64,000 nucleotides of DNA from Pseudoxanthomonas suwonensis (GCF_000972865.1 NZ_CP011144.1:1550001-1614000); one strand, 5' to 3'; counted from the first letter of the stretch, positions 35,610 through 46,620 are shown. Notes: generated by a model from the letters alone, not told the origin. Program-made: numbers and translations.

Positions 35610-36728
35610 ATGCTCACACGCCTTCGGACGGTCTTTGCCGTCGCGATGCTGACCGTCGCCACCTACGCCGCCGCCGTCGAGTCGCGCGGCAGCCATCCGG
35701 ACACCTACGTGGTGGTCCGGGGCGACACCCTCTGGGACATCGCCGGGCGCTTCCTCGGCAAGCCCTGGCTGTGGCCGGAAATCTGGCAGGCCAATCCACA
35801 GGTCGCCAACCCGCACCTGATCTTCCCGGGCGACGTCCTGAGCCTGGCCTACCTGGACCGCGTGGCGGTGCAGCCGGGCCCGCGCCAGGAGGCCCCGATC
35901 GGCGCGGTCCCGCTGTCGGAGATCGAGCCGTTCCTGAAGGACCTGCGCGTCGCCGACGCCTTCGAGCACCTGCCCTACGTGGTCGGCTTCGAGGACAACC
36001 GCCTGCGCGGCAGCTTCGGCCAGGCCGCCTACGTGCAGGGCCTGGGCGGGGTCCAGGTCGGCCAGCGCTACGTGGTGCTGCGCCCGACCGTGCGCTTCGC
36101 CCAGCCGCGCCCGTTCCAGGACCTGGAACCGCACGGCCGCCCGCTGGCGCTGGACGGCAACCTGTGGCGCGAGTACGTGCCGCCGACCGGCCGCAACGAG
36201 TTCCTCGGCTTCGAGCTGGCTCAGGTCAACGTCGGCACCATCACCCGCGCGCCGGGCGGCAACGTCCAGGTGGCGACCCTGCAGCTGGAGGACAGCGGCC
36301 ACGAAGTCCGTGCCGGCGACCGCGTGGTCCCGGTCGAGGCGCAGCCGTACGACCTGCAGTTCTTCCCGCATCCGCCGGCCTCGCTGCCCGCCGAGGTGCG
36401 CGTGCTGGCGGTAGCCGATTCGTTCAGCGCCGCCGGCCCGCGCGACGTGGTCGCCCTGTCCGCCGGCCGCCTGGACGGCGTGGACAACGGCACCGTGGTC
36501 TCGCTCTGGCGCCAGGGCCGCCACGTCAACAACCGGGTCACCGGCCGCAGCACCTCGCGCCAGGACGACCGCTTCGCCGCCAGCGGCGACACCGTCGCCC
36601 TGCCGGACGAGTACGCCGCCCACGCCATGGTGTTCCGCACCTTCGACCGGGTCAGCTATGCGCTGGTGATGGACGCGGTCAAGCCGGTCCGGGTCGGCTA
36701 CGACGCGCGGCATCCGGACGCGCAGTAG
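35610..36728 (+). CDS. Secreted LysM peptidoglycan-binding protein
   Basis: A 372-residue exported protein. The signal peptide (MLTRLRTVFAVAMLTVATYA, then AAVES) is followed by one LysM domain at about residues 31-80: TYVVVRGDTLWDIAGRFLGK, WLWPEIWQANPQV and LIFPGDVLSL. The remaining 290 residues, unique to gammaproteobacterial LysM proteins in the def-dprA neighbourhood, have no assigned function but contain VGQRYVVLRP and RVLAVADSFSAAGPRDVVAL segments. It probably binds cell-wall glycan in the periplasm. First gene of a forward unit with dprA and smg; a palindrome lies between it and dprA. Confidence 0.9.
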   Translation: MLTRLRTVFAVAMLTVATYAAAVESRGSHPDTYVVVRGDTLWDIAGRFLGKPWLWPEIWQANPQVANPHLIFPGDVLSLAYLDRVAVQPGPRQEAPIGAVPLSEIEPFLKDLRVADAFEHLPYVVGFEDNRLRGSFGQAAYVQGLGGVQVGQRYVVLRPTVRFAQPRPFQDLEPHGRPLALDGNLWREYVPPTGRNEFLGFELAQVNVGTITRAPGGNVQVATLQLEDSGHEVRAGDRVVPVEAQPYDLQFFPHPPASLPAEVRVLAVADSFSAAGPRDVVALSAGRLDGVDNGTVVSLWRQGRHVNNRVTGRSTSRQDDRFAASGDTVALPDEYAAHAMVFRTFDRVSYALVMDAVKPVRVGYDARHPDAQ

Positions 36729-36755
36729 CTCCGGCGAATTCCTACAGTGGTCAGC

Positions 36756-36777
36756 GACGGCGCCCTAGGGCGCCGTC
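36756..36777 (+). terminator. 22-bp perfect palindrome between LysM gene and dprA
   Basis: GACGGCGCCCTAGGGCGCCG continues TC, giving 10-bp arms around TA, followed by GTCGTTTCC. It may terminate or attenuate transcription between the LysM gene and dprA; the weak T-tract argues against efficient termination. Confidence 0.45.
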
Positions 36778-36802
36778 GTCGTTTCCGGCCCAGGATCCGG
36801 CG

Positions 36803-37924
36803 ATGCCCGCGATCCCGCCCGCCGCCCACGACCCGTTGCCGCTTTTGCGGCTGGTACTGGCTGGCCGCCGCCGTGCGGCCCGCGACGCGCTGCTGCGCGA
36901 CGGCGACAGCGACCCGGCGCTGCAGGCGCGGGCCGTGGCGGTGCCCGCCGCGGCGATCGACCGCACCCTGGCCTGGCTGGCGCGCCCCGGCCGCCACCTG
37001 CTCGGCTGCGATGATCCGCGCTATCCGCCGCTGCTGCGGCAGGCGCCCGATCCGCCGCTGGCGCTGTTCGTCGACGGCGACCCGGACGCGCTGTGGCGGC
37101 CGGCGGTGGCGGTGGTCGGCAGCCGCGGCGCCAGCGCCGCTGGGCGCGACAACGCCCGGCTGTTCGCGCAGGCGCTGTGCCGGGCCGGGCTGGCGGTGGC
37201 CAGCGGCCTGGCCGCGGGCATCGACGCAGCCGCGCACGAGGCGGCGCTGGCGGTGCCGGACGGGCTCACCGTCGCGGTGCTCGGCACCGGTCCGGACGTG
37301 CCCTACCCACGCCGGCACGCCGGGCTGCGCGAGCGCATCGCCGCGACCGGCGCGGTGGTCAGCGAACACCCGCCCGGCACGCCGCCGCGGGCGCACCAAT
37401 TCCCCTGCCGCAACCGGATCATCGCCGGGCTGTCGCTGGGCACCCTGGTGGTGGAGGCGGCGGTCCGGTCCGGGGCGCTGATCACCGCCCGCCTGGCCGC
37501 CGAGGCCGGGCGCGAGGTGTTCGCCCTCCCGGGCTCGATCCACCACCCGCTGGCGCGCGGCTGCCACCGCCTGATCCGCGAGGGCGCCCAGCTGGTCGAG
37601 CAGCCCGCCGAGGTGCTGGCCGGGATCGCCCCGCTGGCCGGCCGCCTGGCGGCGTCGCTGGCGCCTGAACCGGGTCCGTCCGGAGGTCTCGGCCAGGCCC
37701 CGCCGGGCCTGCCGGCGGCGTCCGGCGCAATCGCTCCCGACCACGACAGATTGTGGGACGCCCTCGGCCACGACCCCACCCCTATGGATGCACTGGTCGA
37801 GCGGACCGGATTGACGACCGCTGCGGTGTCCTCCATGCTGCTGGCCATGGAACTGGACGGGCGGGTGGTGGTCGAACATGGCCGCTACACACGCAGGTCC
37901 ACCGGCGGCGGCGCGGTCGCCTGA
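36803..37924 (+). CDS. dprA: DNA-processing protein DprA
   Basis: A 373-residue protein that loads RecA on incoming single-stranded DNA during transformation. The Rossmann-like core carries [58 protein letters not shown], and [20 protein letters not shown] with [19 protein letters not shown]. An N-terminal helical domain spans about 1-75 and a C-terminal winged helix about 310-365 ([20 protein letters not shown]). Start chosen at [13 protein letters not shown]; upstream in-frame codons are a shadow of the LysM gene. It implies potential natural competence. Confidence 0.94.
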   Translation: MPAIPPAAHDPLPLLRLVLAGRRRAARDALLRDGDSDPALQARAVAVPAAAIDRTLAWLARPGRHLLGCDDPRYPPLLRQAPDPPLALFVDGDPDALWRPAVAVVGSRGASAAGRDNARLFAQALCRAGLAVASGLAAGIDAAAHEAALAVPDGLTVAVLGTGPDVPYPRRHAGLRERIAATGAVVSEHPPGTPPRAHQFPCRNRIIAGLSLGTLVVEAAVRSGALITARLAAEAGREVFALPGSIHHPLARGCHRLIREGAQLVEQPAEVLAGIAPLAGRLAASLAPEPGPSGGLGQAPPGLPAASGAIAPDHDRLWDALGHDPTPMDALVERTGLTTAAVSSMLLAMELDGRVVVEHGRYTRRSTGGGAVA

Positions 37925-38001
37925 CACGGGCGGCCTGCCGAGGCACGACGCCGGTGGTTCCCCACCCCACGGCGCCCCCCAAAGGGCGCAGGCCGAGGGC
38001 A

Positions 38002-38475
38002 ATGAAAGAAAGCATACTGGACGTCCTGCTCTACCTCTTCGAACACTACATCGGCGACGATGCGGACACCCTCCGCGACCGCGACCCGCTGCAGGAGGGG
38101 TTGATCGAGGCCGGCTTCAGTCCCAGCGAAATCAGCAAGGCCTTCGACTGGCTCGACGGGCTGGCGCAGCAGCGGCCGGCCGGCGGCCAGGCGCGGGTCG
38201 ACGGCCCTGTGCGGGTCTACCACGGCCCCGAGCTGGACAAGCTCGACGTCGACTGCCGCGGCTTCCTGCTGTTCCTGGAGCAGCACGGCGTGCTCGACGC
38301 CGACCAGCGCGAACTGGTGCTGGACCGGGCCATGGCCCTGGACCAGGACGAGCTGGACCTGGACGATCTCAAGTGGGTGGTGCTGATGGTGCTGTTCAAC
38401 CAGCCCGGCGCCGAAGCCGCGTACGCCTGGATGGAAACGCAGATGTTCGGCGAGGAGCCCGAGCCGGTGCACTGA
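38002..38475 (+). CDS. smg: Smg family protein (DUF494)
   Basis: A 157-residue acidic protein of the Smg/DUF494 family, found after dprA in many gammaproteobacteria and of unknown function. The N-terminus [20 protein letters not shown] and the block QREYLGFLLFLE-like [20 protein letters not shown] are family-typical; [20 protein letters not shown] closes it. The start follows GAGGGCA. It is probably cotranscribed with dprA across a 77-base gap. Confidence 0.92.
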   Translation: MKESILDVLLYLFEHYIGDDADTLRDRDPLQEGLIEAGFSPSEISKAFDWLDGLAQQRPAGGQARVDGPVRVYHGPELDKLDVDCRGFLLFLEQHGVLDADQRELVLDRAMALDQDELDLDDLKWVVLMVLFNQPGAEAAYAWMETQMFGEEPEPVH

Positions 38476-38499
38476 GCCGCGCGTGGCCCGACCTTCCAC

Positions 38500-38523
38500 G
38501 GAAGCCGGCGCAAGCCGGCTTCC
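38500..38523 (+). terminator. Hairpin downstream of smg
   Basis: Perfect 10-bp stem GGAAGCCGGC / GCCGGCTTCC with a GCAA tetraloop, 25 bases past the smg stop. There is no T-tract, so it may be an RNA-protecting hairpin rather than a strong terminator. Confidence 0.45.
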
Positions 38524-38572
38524 GCGCATCCGGGCCATCGGTTAACGTGGGCGCACGCTTCCGGGGGAGTCC

Positions 38573-39238
38573 ATGAGCGACTGGTACTACGCCACTGCCG
38601 ACGGGCAGCGGCACGGCCCGCTGCAGGCCGCTGAAATGCATGCGCTGGCCACGGACGGGACGATCGCCGCGCAGACCCTGGTCTGGCGCGACGGCCTGCC
38701 CGGCTGGCGGCCGTTGCACGAACTGGCGTCCGAACTGGGATTGCCCGCGCTGCCGCCGCCGCTGGTCGCGCCGGTGGCCCCGCGGCCGCCACCGTCCGGC
38801 CTGTCCGGCTGCGCGATCGCAGCACTGGTCGCCGTAGCCGGCGTGTTCATGCTGGCCGTGCTCGGCATCCTCGCCGCCATCGCCCTGCCCGCCTACAACG
38901 ACTACACCCAGCGCTCGCGGGCCGCCGCCGCGATCGCCGAAGCCCGGGTCCACCAGGGGGCGGTCGCCGATTTCATGGCCGCGCACGGGCGCTGTCCGCG
39001 CAACGGCGACCCGGGTTTCGAGCGCGCCACCCACTACGCCAGCGCGCACTTGGTGTCGATCGAGTTCGGCGAATTCGAGGCCAGCGCCCTGTGCGGGCTG
39101 GTGGCGACGATCAACGCACCCGGCAACGAGGCGCTGGACGGAAACGCGATCTGGCTGGAATACAACCCCGCGGTGGATACCTGGCTGTGCTCCTCCGCCG
39201 TGGAGGACCGTTACCTTCCCCACGCCTGCCGCGGCTGA
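38573..39238 (+). CDS. GYF_2-domain protein fused to a type IV pilin-like domain
   Basis: A 221-residue two-part protein. Residues 3-50 form a GYF_2 (DUF4339) domain (WYYATADGQRHGPLQAAEMH, LVWRDGLPGWRPL). After a proline-rich linker (57-76), residues 80-125 match the pilin hydrophobic helix: VLGILAAIALPAYNDYTQRS is nearly identical to PilA helices. The last third has Cys141, Cys174, Cys206 and Cys219, as in pilin disulfide regions. The class III leader (Gly before Phe-Thr-Leu-Ile-Glu) is missing, so it should stay as a single-pass membrane protein with a cytoplasmic GYF_2 head and periplasmic pilin-like tail. Function unknown; GGGGGAG precedes the ATG. Confidence 0.82.
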   Translation: MSDWYYATADGQRHGPLQAAEMHALATDGTIAAQTLVWRDGLPGWRPLHELASELGLPALPPPLVAPVAPRPPPSGLSGCAIAALVAVAGVFMLAVLGILAAIALPAYNDYTQRSRAAAAIAEARVHQGAVADFMAAHGRCPRNGDPGFERATHYASAHLVSIEFGEFEASALCGLVATINAPGNEALDGNAIWLEYNPAVDTWLCSSAVEDRYLPHACRG

Positions 39239-39282
39239 GCCCGCGCACGGCACGGGAACAACATCAAGCGAGGGCTCCACGC

Positions 39283-40251
39283 ATGACCGAGTGGTACTAC
39301 GCCGACCGCCAGCGCCGCCAGATCGGCCCCCAGTCCGCCGACCTCCTGGTCCAGCGTTTCCGCGACGGCGAGATCGACGCGGCGACCCTGGTCTGGCGCG
39401 AAGGCCTGCCGACCTGGCAGCCGCTGGGTTCGCTGCGCGCCGAACTGGGCCTGGACGAGGCGCCGGCAACCCTGGACTTCCGGGTCGAGCCGGTCCTGGC
39501 CGCCTCCGCGCCGGCCGACCCGGCCGCCGCAGCGGATGCGTACGGCACGGGCGCACCGGCGGCGGCCGCCGCCGGCTACAGCCCCTACGCCGCCCCGGCG
39601 GCCCCGCTCGACGTCCATGCCGGAGCGGTCCCGGTCCACGGTGGCGAAGTGGTGCATGCCGGCCTGTGGCGGCGCTTCGCCGCCAGCGTGATAGACAGCG
39701 TCGTCACCGCCATCCTCAGCTATGCGCTGCTGGTGCCGCTGATGCTGGTCTTCGGCGTCAGCCTGTCGACCCTGGCCCAGTCCGAACTGGCCGGGGCCGG
39801 CGCCAGCGTCACCTTCCTGTTGCTCAACTACGCGATCAGCCTGGGCGTGCCGGCGCTGTACTTCGCCTGGATGCACTCCTCCGGCACCCAGGCCAGCCTG
39901 GGCAAGATGGCGGTCGGCGCCAAGGTCGTGCGCGGCAACGGCGATCCGGTGAGCTTCTGGCGCGCCTTCCTGCGCTACGTCGCCTACCTGCTGTTCGTGG
40001 TGCTCACCTGCGGCCTCGGCGTGCTGATCTCCGGCCTGATGGTGGCCTTCACCGAGCGCAAGCAGGCCCTGCACGACATGATCTGCGACACCCTGGTGGT
40101 GGACAAGTGGGCCTTCACCGACCGCCCGGAATGGCAGGAGCGCGGGCTGGGCACGGTCACCATCGTGATCCTGGTGCTGTTCGGCCTGCTGTTCGCGATC
40201 GGCCTGGTGGCGATCGTGGCGATGATCGGGTTGGCCTCGTCGATGAAGTAG
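39283..40251 (+). CDS. GYF_2-domain and RDD-domain membrane protein
   Basis: A 322-residue protein. Residues 3-52 are a GYF_2 domain (EWYYADRQRRQIGPQSADLL, LVWREGLPTWQPLGSLRAEL) closely resembling the one in the preceding gene. An alanine/proline-rich linker (about 65-120) leads into an RDD domain at about 125-285: LWRRFAASVIDSVVTAILSY carries the Arg-Asp that name the family, and SLGKMAVGAKVVRGNGDPVS plus KQALHDMICDTLVV complete it. A last hydrophobic segment ends the protein. Probable inner-membrane protein; RDD proteins have been tied to transport or membrane organisation, but no function can be assigned. The gap to the upstream paralogue is 44 bases, so they are likely cotranscribed. Confidence 0.85.
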   Translation: MTEWYYADRQRRQIGPQSADLLVQRFRDGEIDAATLVWREGLPTWQPLGSLRAELGLDEAPATLDFRVEPVLAASAPADPAAAADAYGTGAPAAAAAGYSPYAAPAAPLDVHAGAVPVHGGEVVHAGLWRRFAASVIDSVVTAILSYALLVPLMLVFGVSLSTLAQSELAGAGASVTFLLLNYAISLGVPALYFAWMHSSGTQASLGKMAVGAKVVRGNGDPVSFWRAFLRYVAYLLFVVLTCGLGVLISGLMVAFTERKQALHDMICDTLVVDKWAFTDRPEWQERGLGTVTIVILVLFGLLFAIGLVAIVAMIGLASSMK

Positions 40252-40283
40252 CGGCCCGGCCGGGTCACCCTGGGCGGTTCGGC

Positions 40284-40319
40284 TTGACACGGCCGGCCGC
40301 GGCGTGATTCACGTATAAA
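40284..40319 (+). promoter_or_regulatory. Candidate topA promoter region
   Basis: A perfect TTGACA at 40284 and TATAAA at 40314 are present, but 24 bases apart, too far for one standard promoter. A weaker GATTCA at 40306 is at 16 bases. One of these probably starts the topA transcript, whose leader would contain the hairpin at 40334. Confidence 0.35.
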
Positions 40320-40333
40320 AAGGACAGCGACCG

Positions 40334-40357
40334 CGCCCGGGGGACCTCCCCCGGGCG
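40334..40357 (+). terminator. GC hairpin in the topA leader
   Basis: A perfect 11-bp stem CGCCCGGGGGA / TCCCCCGGGCG with a two-base gap. It lies between the candidate promoter and topA, so it could be an attenuator or leader structure, or mark the end of the preceding GYF_2 unit. No T-tract follows. Confidence 0.4.
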
Positions 40358-40448
40358 TCGGCTTCTCTGGCGGGGGCGTTCTTCACATGACGCTCACCGC
40401 CCGCAACCGGTCCCGGAAGGACCGCCGCCACACCCGAATCCCGCCACC

Positions 40449-42986
<2,538 letters not shown>

Positions 42987-43033
42987 GAACGGCGTCACTG
43001 CGGCCCTTCATTCCGCGTCGGCGAACCTGCCCC

Positions 43034-43039
43034 TACCAT
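43034..43039 (+). promoter_or_regulatory. -10-like hexamer 7 nt upstream of tsaC ATG
   Basis: TACCAT followed by CGCCCGC and the ATG. No ribosome-binding site is visible between. Confidence 0.45.
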
Positions 43040-43046
43040 CGCCCGC

Positions 43047-43610
43047 ATGGCCCGGACCCTCGCCATCGATGAAGCCGTCCCGCTGCTGCTGCGCGGCGGC
43101 CTGCTCGCCTACCCGACCGAGGCGGTGTGGGGCCTGGGCTGCGACCCGGACAACGAGGCGGCCGTGCTGCGCCTGCTGGAACTGAAGCAGCGCCCGGTCG
43201 AGAAGGGCCTGATCCTGGTCGCCGCGCACCTGGACCCGCTGCGCCGCTGGCTGGACCTGCCGGCGCTGCCACCCGAGCGGCTGGCCACGGTGCTGGCGTC
43301 CTGGCCGGGCCCGCACACCTGGGTGATGCCGGCCGCGGCGGACGCGCCGCACTGGGTCACCGGCGGACGCGACAGCATCGCCATCCGCATCAGCGCCCAT
43401 CCCGTGGTGGCGGCGCTGTGCGAAGGCTTCGGCGGCGCGCTGGTCTCGACCAGCGCCAACCGCGGCGGCGAGCCGCCGGCCTACACCCGCGCCGAACTCG
43501 ACCCGGTGCTGGACCAGGCCGTGGACGGCATCGTCGCCGGCGAGACCGGCGGCCTGGCCCAGCCCACGCCGATCCGCCTGGCGCTGGACGGCAGCGTGCT
43601 GCGCGGCTGA
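43047..43610 (+). CDS. tsaC: Threonylcarbamoyl-AMP synthase
   Basis: A 187-residue YrdC-fold enzyme making threonylcarbamoyl-AMP from threonine, bicarbonate and ATP for tRNA t6A37. Characteristic blocks are LLAYPTEAVWGLGCDPDNEA, LKQRPVEKGLILVAAHLDPL, SIAIRISAHPVVAALCEGFG and GALVSTSANRGGEPPAYT. Its length corresponds to short TsaC rather than two-domain Sua5. The smg-topA-tsaC order is conserved in gammaproteobacteria. Confidence 0.94.
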   Translation: MARTLAIDEAVPLLLRGGLLAYPTEAVWGLGCDPDNEAAVLRLLELKQRPVEKGLILVAAHLDPLRRWLDLPALPPERLATVLASWPGPHTWVMPAAADAPHWVTGGRDSIAIRISAHPVVAALCEGFGGALVSTSANRGGEPPAYTRAELDPVLDQAVDGIVAGETGGLAQPTPIRLALDGSVLRG

Positions 43611-44071
43611 GCGACGCGCGCCAGGGCACGACGCCCCCGGTGCAGGCGATGCCCTCATGATTCCGGCGCCCCGGTCGCCAGCAAGCTGCGCTCCTACAGA
43701 ACAGCCAACGCAGCCGTTGTAGGAGCCGGGCTTGCCCGCGACGCGACGCCCCCCGGCACAGGCGACGCCCTCATGATTCCGGCACCCGGGTCGCCAGCGG
43801 GCTGGGCCCAGGATGCGCCACGGGTCATGAGAAGAGCGCTCCCATGTGAATGGACGCGTCTGCGGCAAGTCCAGGAACGACGACAATCATCCACACCTTC
43901 CCTAGGATGGGGGCGACCGCCACGGAAACGGCCATGCCGAAACGCCGTCCATGCGCGTGCCCACCGGCGCCGGCCACCCGTCGATGCGCTGCGCCTGCGA
44001 GCGCCGGGTACGCCAGCGCATCGTCGGCCACGTGGTTTGCTTCATCCATTGCAGTGCCGAGGCCCGAGACG
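43611..44071. other. 461-base stretch between tsaC and the DUF4124 genes
   Basis: The first 200 bases are REP-like locus R8. In the rest, the + strand stays open for about 100 codons in frame with the DUF4124 gene and a reverse frame is open too, but neither product resembles anything I know, and neither has a ribosome-binding site. I see no RNA gene. Confidence 0.5.
43620..43811. repeat. REP-like inverted-pair repeat, two partly degenerate units (locus R8)
   Basis: The first unit has lost its head and ends GTCGCCAGCAAGCTGCGCTC followed by CTACAG; the second begins GTAGGAGCCGGGCTTGCCCG, has the GGCACAGGCGACGCCCTCAT spacer, and ends with the CCAGCGGGCTGGGC variant lacking CTCCTAC. Confidence 0.8.
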
Positions 44072-44797
44072 ATGCGCCGCCATGCCCTGCTCGCCTTGCT
44101 GTTGGTCGCCGGACTGTCCGCACGGCCAGCCGCTGCGGACGAACCGGCCAACGTGACCATCTACCGCTGCGTGGACAGCCGCGGCCAGCTGGTGGCGCTG
44201 CGCGACTCGCCCTGCCGTGCCGGCGAGCGCCAGGAAACGGTGCAGATGCAGCGCCCGCAGGACCCGCCGCCGCGCGCCGCCTCCACGGTCACGCCCACGC
44301 CGCCGCCTGCCACCGCACCGGTCCGCGAGGTGCGGGTGGTGACCGTGCAGGCGCCGCAGCCGGTGTACGAATGCACCGCACCCGATGGCAGCACCTACAC
44401 CAGCGATACGGGCCAGGGCACCGCGCGCTGGGTGCCGTTGTGGACGGTGGGGTTTCCGGTGTGGCCGTCGCCGCCGCGCCCGGGCCCGCCGCCACGGCCG
44501 CCAGTGCCGCCCTCGCCGCGACCGGCAGACGGCGCCGACACGGCCGGGCGCTGGCCGCCGCACCCGGGACCCGGCCCGCGCCCGCTGCCGCCCGGCGTGG
44601 TCGTGCCCGCCGGTGGCACCTGGGTCAACGACCCGTGCGTGCGCCTGCTGCAACAGGAAGTGTGCCAGCGCCTGTCCGACCGCCGTTTCGAGATCCTGCG
44701 CGTCTACCATGCCGCCATGCCCAGCGGACGCGCCGAACTGGACCGCGAACAGCGCGCGATCGACGCACGCATGGCCACCGACTGCCCCGGATCCTGA
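44072..44797 (+). CDS. Secreted DUF4124-domain protein, proline-rich (first of pair)
   Basis: A 241-residue exported protein. The signal peptide is MRRHALLALLLVAGLSARPA. It is followed by a DUF4124-type domain, NVTIYRCVDSRGQLVALRDS with PCRAGERQETVQM, which contains the usual two cysteines. A proline-rich middle (PPPATAPV and PPRPGPPPRPPVPPSPRP) follows a second small cysteine motif, VYECTAPDGSTYTSDTG. The C-terminus has WVNDPCVRLLQQEVCQRLSD and DREQRAIDARMATDCPGS. DUF4124 proteins are periplasmic with unknown roles. The stop is one base from the start of the paralogous second gene (TGAGATG), so translation is coupled. The longer open frame upstream is not supported. Confidence 0.8.
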   Translation: MRRHALLALLLVAGLSARPAAADEPANVTIYRCVDSRGQLVALRDSPCRAGERQETVQMQRPQDPPPRAASTVTPTPPPATAPVREVRVVTVQAPQPVYECTAPDGSTYTSDTGQGTARWVPLWTVGFPVWPSPPRPGPPPRPPVPPSPRPADGADTAGRWPPHPGPGPRPLPPGVVVPAGGTWVNDPCVRLLQQEVCQRLSDRRFEILRVYHAAMPSGRAELDREQRAIDARMATDCPGS

Positions 44798-44798
44798 G

Positions 44799-45494
44799 AT
44801 GGCGCGCCCGACACCATTGCCGTTCCTGCCGTTGCTCCTGTGGTGTTGCCTGGCAGTCGCGCCGGCGGCCGCGCAGGTGACGATCTACCGCTGCACCGAC
44901 GCCGACGGCAACCTCACCGTGCAGAACCAGCCCTGCCCGGCCGGAACCACCCAGCGCACCCAGCAGATGCAGGGCGTGTCCAACGCGCCGGCGACGATGC
45001 CACCGGCATTCCCGGCCACCCCGCCACCAGGCATGCCGGCGCTGCAGAACGGGCAGACCACGCCGCGCGGCGAGTTCGTCACCACCGGCACCGGGCCGGA
45101 GCCGCGCATCCTCGACAGCGCCAACCTGCAGCGCGATCCATCGCCGCAGGTGACCGAACCGGATCCCGACCGGCCGCCCCCGCCGCCACTGTTCCGCTGC
45201 GTCACCTACGACGACGACAGCTATCTGTCCGAGGAGCAGGAGGTGCCACCGCGCTGCCTGCCGCTGCGCACGGTCGGCCTGGACGGCAATCCCGCCGGCG
45301 GCGCCGGCCGCGCCTGCGAGGTGGTGCGCGACCGCTGCTCGCGCGTGCCCGACGGCGCCGCCTGCGATGCCTGGCGCCGCTACGCGCGCGAAGCCGAATC
45401 GCGCTGGCGCTTCGCCCACCCGGACAACGCCGAGCGCCGCCGCAGCGAATACGAACGGCTGGCGGAGATCGTCAGCGGGAGTTGCGGCGGCTGA
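44799..45494 (+). CDS. Secreted DUF4124-domain protein (second of pair)
   Basis: A 231-residue exported protein paralogous to its upstream neighbour. The signal peptide is PLPFLPLLLWCCLAVAPAAA; the DUF4124 domain reads QVTIYRCTDADGNLTVQNQP followed by CPAGTTQRTQQMQG. After a proline-rich linker, LFRCVTYDDDSYLSEEQEVP and PRCLPLRTVGLDGNPAGG repeat the second cysteine motif of the first protein. The C-terminus ACEVVRDRCSRVPDGAACDA and YERLAEIVSGSCGG mirrors the paralogue. An even number of cysteines suggests periplasmic disulfides. Function unknown. Confidence 0.8.
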   Translation: MARPTPLPFLPLLLWCCLAVAPAAAQVTIYRCTDADGNLTVQNQPCPAGTTQRTQQMQGVSNAPATMPPAFPATPPPGMPALQNGQTTPRGEFVTTGTGPEPRILDSANLQRDPSPQVTEPDPDRPPPPPLFRCVTYDDDSYLSEEQEVPPRCLPLRTVGLDGNPAGGAGRACEVVRDRCSRVPDGAACDAWRRYAREAESRWRFAHPDNAERRRSEYERLAEIVSGSCGG

Positions 45495-45514
45495 GCGGCT
45501 TGCGCGCAACACCG

Positions 45515-45702
45515 GGTATGCACAGGCGACGCCTTCGTGATCCAGACGCCCGTGTCGCCGACTGAAGTCAGCTCCTACAGAAGAGCGGCCGCGGCGCAGC
45601 TGTTGTAGGAGCCGGGTTCAGCCGGCGACACGACGCCGTCGGCACAAGCGACGCCCTCGTGATTCGGACGCTCGTGTCGCCAGCAAGCCCGGCTCCTACA
45701 GG
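45515..45702. repeat. REP-like inverted-pair repeat (locus R9)
   Basis: A headless unit ends GACTGAAGTCAGCTCCTACAG, then the linker AAGAGCGGCCGCGGCGCAGC, then a full unit from GTAGGAGCCGGGTTCAGCC to CCAGCAAGCCCGGCTCCTAC. Located between the convergent DUF4124 and TSUP genes. Confidence 0.88.
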
Positions 45703-45744
45703 GCAACCGGCGCGCTCCCAGCCGGACCAGCGTGCCATGCCGTA

Positions 45745-46539
45745 CTACCCCGACCACGGCACGCTCACGCCCACCAGCAGCAGGAACAGCGCGAACACCT
45801 TGCGCAGCGCCTCGCCGCTGAGCCGGTGCGCCAGCCGCGTGCCCCACGGCGCGGCCAGGATCGAGGCCAGCGCCACACCGATCGCCGCCGGCAGGTACAC
45901 GTAGCCGATCCCGTGCGCCGGCAGCGCGCCGGCCGGCGCGTGCAGCGCATAGCCCAGCGCGCTGGAAATGCCGATCGCCACGCCGCAGGCGCTCGAAGTA
46001 CCCACCGCGCGCACCGGCCTGATCCCGCGCCACACCAGCAGCGGCACGGTCATGCTGCCGCCGCCGATGCCGACCACCGCCGACAGCGCGCCGATGCCGC
46101 CGCCGGCCACGCTCATCGGCCAGCCGCGTGGCGGCGCCACCTCACTGCCGTCGGCCGGTGCCCGGGTGCGGCCGAAGCCGATCTGCCAGGCCGCGACCAG
46201 GCAGTAACCGGCGACGGTCCAGCGCAGCACCGCGTCGTCCAGCGCGACCGCCACCCCGCTGCCGAGCCAGCCGCCCAGCAGCAGGCCCGGCACCATCCAC
46301 GCCACCGTCGGCCACAGCACGCTGCCACGCTTGGCATGCGCGCGCGCCGAGGACGCGGCGGTCAGCACGATGCTGGCCAGCGAGCTGGCCAGCGCCGCGT
46401 GCATCGCCGCCTCCTGCGGCACGCCGAACAGCGGCAGCAACCAGGCCAGCGCGGCGACCAGGACCAGGCCGCCGCCGATGCCGAGCAGGCCGGCGAGGAT
46501 GCCGGCGACGACGCCGAGCAGCGGGAACAGCAGGAACAT
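45745..46539 (-). CDS. TSUP (TauE/SafE) family transporter
   Basis: A 264-residue inner-membrane protein with about eight helices in two homologous halves. Each half starts with the family motif: LLGVVAGILAGLLGIGGGLV near the N-terminus and GGGIGALSAVVGIGGGSMTV near residue 155. These proteins move sulfonates, sulfite, organic anions or act in anion efflux; the substrate here is unknown. The long upstream extension in the same frame runs into the GTCGTCCCGG repeat and slt promoter and is not real. It is divergent from slt. Confidence 0.88.
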   Translation of the reverse strand: MFLLFPLLGVVAGILAGLLGIGGGLVLVAALAWLLPLFGVPQEAAMHAALASSLASIVLTAASSARAHAKRGSVLWPTVAWMVPGLLLGGWLGSGVAVALDDAVLRWTVAGYCLVAAWQIGFGRTRAPADGSEVAPPRGWPMSVAGGGIGALSAVVGIGGGSMTVPLLVWRGIRPVRAVGTSSACGVAIGISSALGYALHAPAGALPAHGIGYVYLPAAIGVALASILAAPWGTRLAHRLSGEALRKVFALFLLLVGVSVPWSG

Positions 46540-46620
46540 CAGTGGCGACAAGGCGGCGGCTCCATCAGGGCGCCGGCCGTGGCCTCGCGGCCGCACGGCC
46601 GCATGGGAAGGGTGCTTGCC

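Noticed and set aside
40284..40319. TTGACA and TATAAA upstream of topA as a single strong promoter
   Set aside because: The 24-base spacing is outside the workable range; kept only as a low-confidence promoter region.
43825..44160. A 111-residue reverse frame and a 5' extension of the first DUF4124 gene in the tsaC-DUF4124 gap
   Set aside because: Neither has a ribosome-binding site or protein-like features, while the DUF4124 signal peptide start is clear.
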